64,000 nucleotides of DNA from Myxococcota bacterium (lineage in GTDB: Bacteria; Myxococcota_A; Polyangia; JAAYKL01), in NCBI GenBank assembly GCA_030065855.1, contig JASJCT010000009.1:1-64000 (forward strand). The letters run 5' to 3'. Shown piece by piece: positions 61,998 through 64,000 of this stretch. The first letter of the stretch is position 1. Every line of letters starts with the position of its first letter. The notes beneath the pieces were generated by a model that searched no databases, had not been told where the DNA came from, and saw only the letters and a program-made list of their open reading frames with translations. The translations under genes and the position numbers were made by a program.

Positions 61998-63331
61998 CGC
62001 GAATGGAAACACCGCGGTTTTTATGGATCTTGATGGCAGTGGGTCTCGTGCCTCAGGCTGCGATCGCAGTGGATCGAGAAGATGACGTCGCTATACCGAT
62101 CATCATTATCGATGTCACTGCATCTCCAGACCAGGCGGGCATCGATCAACTCGCAAATACCATTGACGCGCCGACGATCCGAGGACCTGACCTGTTCGGC
62201 AGGCTCGGCCTGCTCGCGCCGATAGCCCCTGGTTTTGAGGAGGAGATAACGAGACGGTTTAACCAAGCGCAGGATGACTTTTTCACTGGGGCGCACGAGA
62301 AAGCCGAGGCCGGCTTTAAAGATATTATTAAGCGCGCCCACGATACCCCCAACAGCCTGCTCAATCCATCTCCGGTGAGGGAGGTTGTGTTCAAAGCGCA
62401 CATTTTCCTCGCTATTTTGGCCCACAGCGAAAAGGACGAGCCCCGTGTCGAGGACGAACTCAGGATCGCAGCAGAGCGTTTTTTGGATTTGTCACCGTCG
62501 CCGATGGAGTTTCCACCTTGGGTTCGAGAGCAATTTGCCGCAGTTCGCAAATCAATCGGCACCCGATTTGGAGACATTCACTTAGACGCGCCAGCCGATT
62601 GCGACCTCGTACTGTCAGGGCAGGTGCTCGGCCCAGGTGAAGTATTTAAGGATATAAAAGCGGGCGACTACGTGGCCCAAGTGCGGTGTTTGGATCAGCT
62701 CAGCCCGTCCCAGCGATTGGTGGTCGCAGATAAGCCAATAACCTACCGCCCAATGGTGCTCAGCAACGCTGCCCTTCATGTAGGGGATAGGGATATATTT
62801 TTAGAAACAACTGGCGATGCAACGCCGTCAGAGCTGATCGGCAATGCGGTTTCCATTGCACGTTCCGGGCAGTGGGAGCGGTTGATCGCCATTGTCAGTC
62901 GGCCTGAAGGAACGGAGTTGTGGCTGATAGATGCCAGTAGGGGCATTGTGCTGCGTCAGGCGTCCGTAGAGCTCGCAGATGCAGCTTCCTGCCGACATGC
63001 ATCTGCATCCCTCGTTCGGGACCTGTCCGACCTTCAATTGGCCAGCACGCGTGTTCGTACAAACAGACCTTGGTTCAAGGACGGGCTCGCGTGGACCCTG
63101 GTAGCCGTGGGCGCCGCTGCGCTCGGCACTGGCATTTTTCTAGGTCAACACGAGGACCACGGCAAGAAAACCAAATCCGAGGTATGGGCGTGGACCTTGC
63201 AGACCGTCGGGATCGGCGCCCTCGGCACTGGCACTATACTCTTTTTCATTCCCGCCCCATTGGTAGTGACGCAGGATCGACCCCGAGATCGGCCATTAGC
63301 AATAGGTCTTGTCGGGAGCGTTTCATTTTAG
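61994..63331 (+). CDS. Exported/membrane protein with PEGA-like part and C-terminal helices
   Basis: 445 residues; ATG at 61994 overlaps the previous stop (ATGA). Signal peptide (RFLWILMAVGLVPQAAIA), then a helical domain (FNQAQDDFFTGAHEKAEAGF, REVVFKAHIFLAILAHSEKD; TPR-like), a PEGA-like beta segment (IHLDAPADCDLVLSGQVLGP), a further periplasmic domain and two membrane helices at the end (WTLVAVGAAALGTGIFLGQ, IGALGTGTILFFIPAPLVV). This resembles envelope proteins of myxobacteria with a TPR-PEGA layout. Function unknown; likely acts with the gene upstream. Confidence 0.75.
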   Translation: MTRMETPRFLWILMAVGLVPQAAIAVDREDDVAIPIIIIDVTASPDQAGIDQLANTIDAPTIRGPDLFGRLGLLAPIAPGFEEEITRRFNQAQDDFFTGAHEKAEAGFKDIIKRAHDTPNSLLNPSPVREVVFKAHIFLAILAHSEKDEPRVEDELRIAAERFLDLSPSPMEFPPWVREQFAAVRKSIGTRFGDIHLDAPADCDLVLSGQVLGPGEVFKDIKAGDYVAQVRCLDQLSPSQRLVVADKPITYRPMVLSNAALHVGDRDIFLETTGDATPSELIGNAVSIARSGQWERLIAIVSRPEGTELWLIDASRGIVLRQASVELADAASCRHASASLVRDLSDLQLASTRVRTNRPWFKDGLAWTLVAVGAAALGTGIFLGQHEDHGKKTKSEVWAWTLQTVGIGALGTGTILFFIPAPLVVTQDRPRDRPLAIGLVGSVSF

Positions 63332-63483
63332 CCATTTCGGAACGAACACTAGCTAGTTACTTAATCGATGGTTTATGAGAAATCCCAAAAGAGTGTCTCG
63401 CGGCAGGTTAATATGATATCATGTCAAAAACAAAAACTGATTTTATATTTGACACAAATTTAAAATAATTCAATAAATATATT

Positions 63484-64000
63484 ATGTTAAAGAGATCACT
63501 GTCCGATGTCATCGTTTCCAGCGCTCGGAAAATGCCCATCATTACCGTAATTGGTCCCCGGCAGTCCGGGAAAACCACTCTGGTTCGAAACATCTTCCCA
63601 GAACTAGCCTATTTTTCCCTGGAAAACCCAGCAAACCGAGAAGCTGCCCGCGTCGATCCGGAAGGTGTTCTTGTTCGATTCAGCAAAGGTGTCATCTTTG
63701 ATGAGGCGCAGCGCGTGCCGGATTTGCTCTCCTACATCCAAACATCGGTAGATGATAATGATACACCAGGGCGATTCGTGCTGACGGGTTCTTCGAATTT
63801 TCTACTCATGCAATCCGTGTCCCAGACCCTTGCAGGTCGCACTGCGATTTTTACGCTGTTGCCCTTCTCGATCCGCGAGCTGATCCAAATGCCAGCGATT
63901 GACCCACGAGATCCCCTTTCTAGATACGAATCAAAGGAGCCGTCCCTCAGCATGTGGCAAATGCTTTTTACCGGACTCTATCCCCGAATTCACGACAAAG
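63484..64000 (+). CDS. ATPase of AAA_14/DUF4143 family, partial (runs off window)
   Basis: 172 codons open from the ATG at 63484 to the window end with no stop. Walker A GPRQSGKTT at 24-32, then FPELAYFSLENPANREAARV, Walker B KGVIFDEAQRVPDLLSYIQ, RFVLTGSSNFLLMQSVSQTL and GRTAIFTLLPFSIREL are the standard AAA_14 motifs. A DUF4143 domain should follow beyond the window. These ATPases are common, often scattered or mobile, with no settled role. No ribosome site seen; the 150 bp upstream are A/T-rich. Confidence 0.9.
   Translation, partial: MLKRSLSDVIVSSARKMPIITVIGPRQSGKTTLVRNIFPELAYFSLENPANREAARVDPEGVLVRFSKGVIFDEAQRVPDLLSYIQTSVDDNDTPGRFVLTGSSNFLLMQSVSQTLAGRTAIFTLLPFSIRELIQMPAIDPRDPLSRYESKEPSLSMWQMLFTGLYPRIHDK

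Overview
The window comes from a Gram-negative bacterium, most likely of the former Deltaproteobacteria or Myxococcota-like lineages (inference from gene content, not from a marker gene). The pointers are Ser/Thr kinases fused to TPR repeats, FHA-type sigma-54 activators, a pilMNOP/pilQ type IV pilus locus, B12-dependent methylmalonyl-CoA mutase, several lipoproteins, and two secreted proteases ending in a Gly-Cys-Gly-Cys motif like the MYXO-CTERM sorting tail. There are two tRNA genes, no rRNA and no CRISPR array.

Layout. 1-9.6 kb: secreted C25 (gingipain-like) protease, Lon, secreted M14 carboxypeptidase with an Asp-Thr/Asp-Ser tail, a TrmN6-like methyltransferase and a small exported protein. 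9.8-20.1 kb: a lipoprotein, a giant PilQ secretin with a roughly 600-residue coiled coil, two opposite-strand envelope genes, then pilP, pilO, pilN, pilM and an HTH regulator. 20.1-25.7 kb: an intergenic region with nested palindromes, a FliA-type sigma factor, gcvPA, gcvH and gcvT (no gcvPB), and a RCK-gated potassium channel. 25.8-30.8 kb: tRNA-Lys and tRNA-Glu, followed by a 4.7-kb island whose two ends carry the 3' end of tRNA-Glu. The island holds an integrase remnant, a frameshifted HEAT-like gene, a reverse transcriptase with an alpha-helical repeat tail, and a coupled pair of genes, one of them a DUF488 protein. 30.8-33.1 kb: SDR oxidoreductase, TsaE, VapBC-like toxin-antitoxin.

33.1-44.7 kb is a phospho-signalling cluster: two paralogous kinase-TPR proteins, a small hydrophobic ORF, a hypothetical protein, two FHA sigma-54 activators (the second has lost its DNA-binding end), a multi-hairpin repeat and a third kinase. 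44.9-49.7 kb: a minus-strand run of SWIM/SNF2 helicase, RecF/OLD-like ATPase and a TOPRIM-like partner, possibly a defence operon. 49.7-52.7 kb: PIN remnant, M32 carboxypeptidase and ankyrin lipoprotein. 52.8-60 kb: mutA-mutB, a double hot-dog protein and an ABC exporter. 60-64 kb: MazEF-like pair, a DUF6918-like protein, two coupled envelope proteins and the start of a DUF4143-type ATPase that runs off the window.

The strongest candidates for something undescribed are the tRNA-Glu island with its reverse transcriptase, the SNF2-ATPase-TOPRIM run, the PilQ with a huge coiled-coil insert, and a five-hairpin cassette sitting in the loop of a dispersed palindromic repeat of which an empty copy also occurs here.
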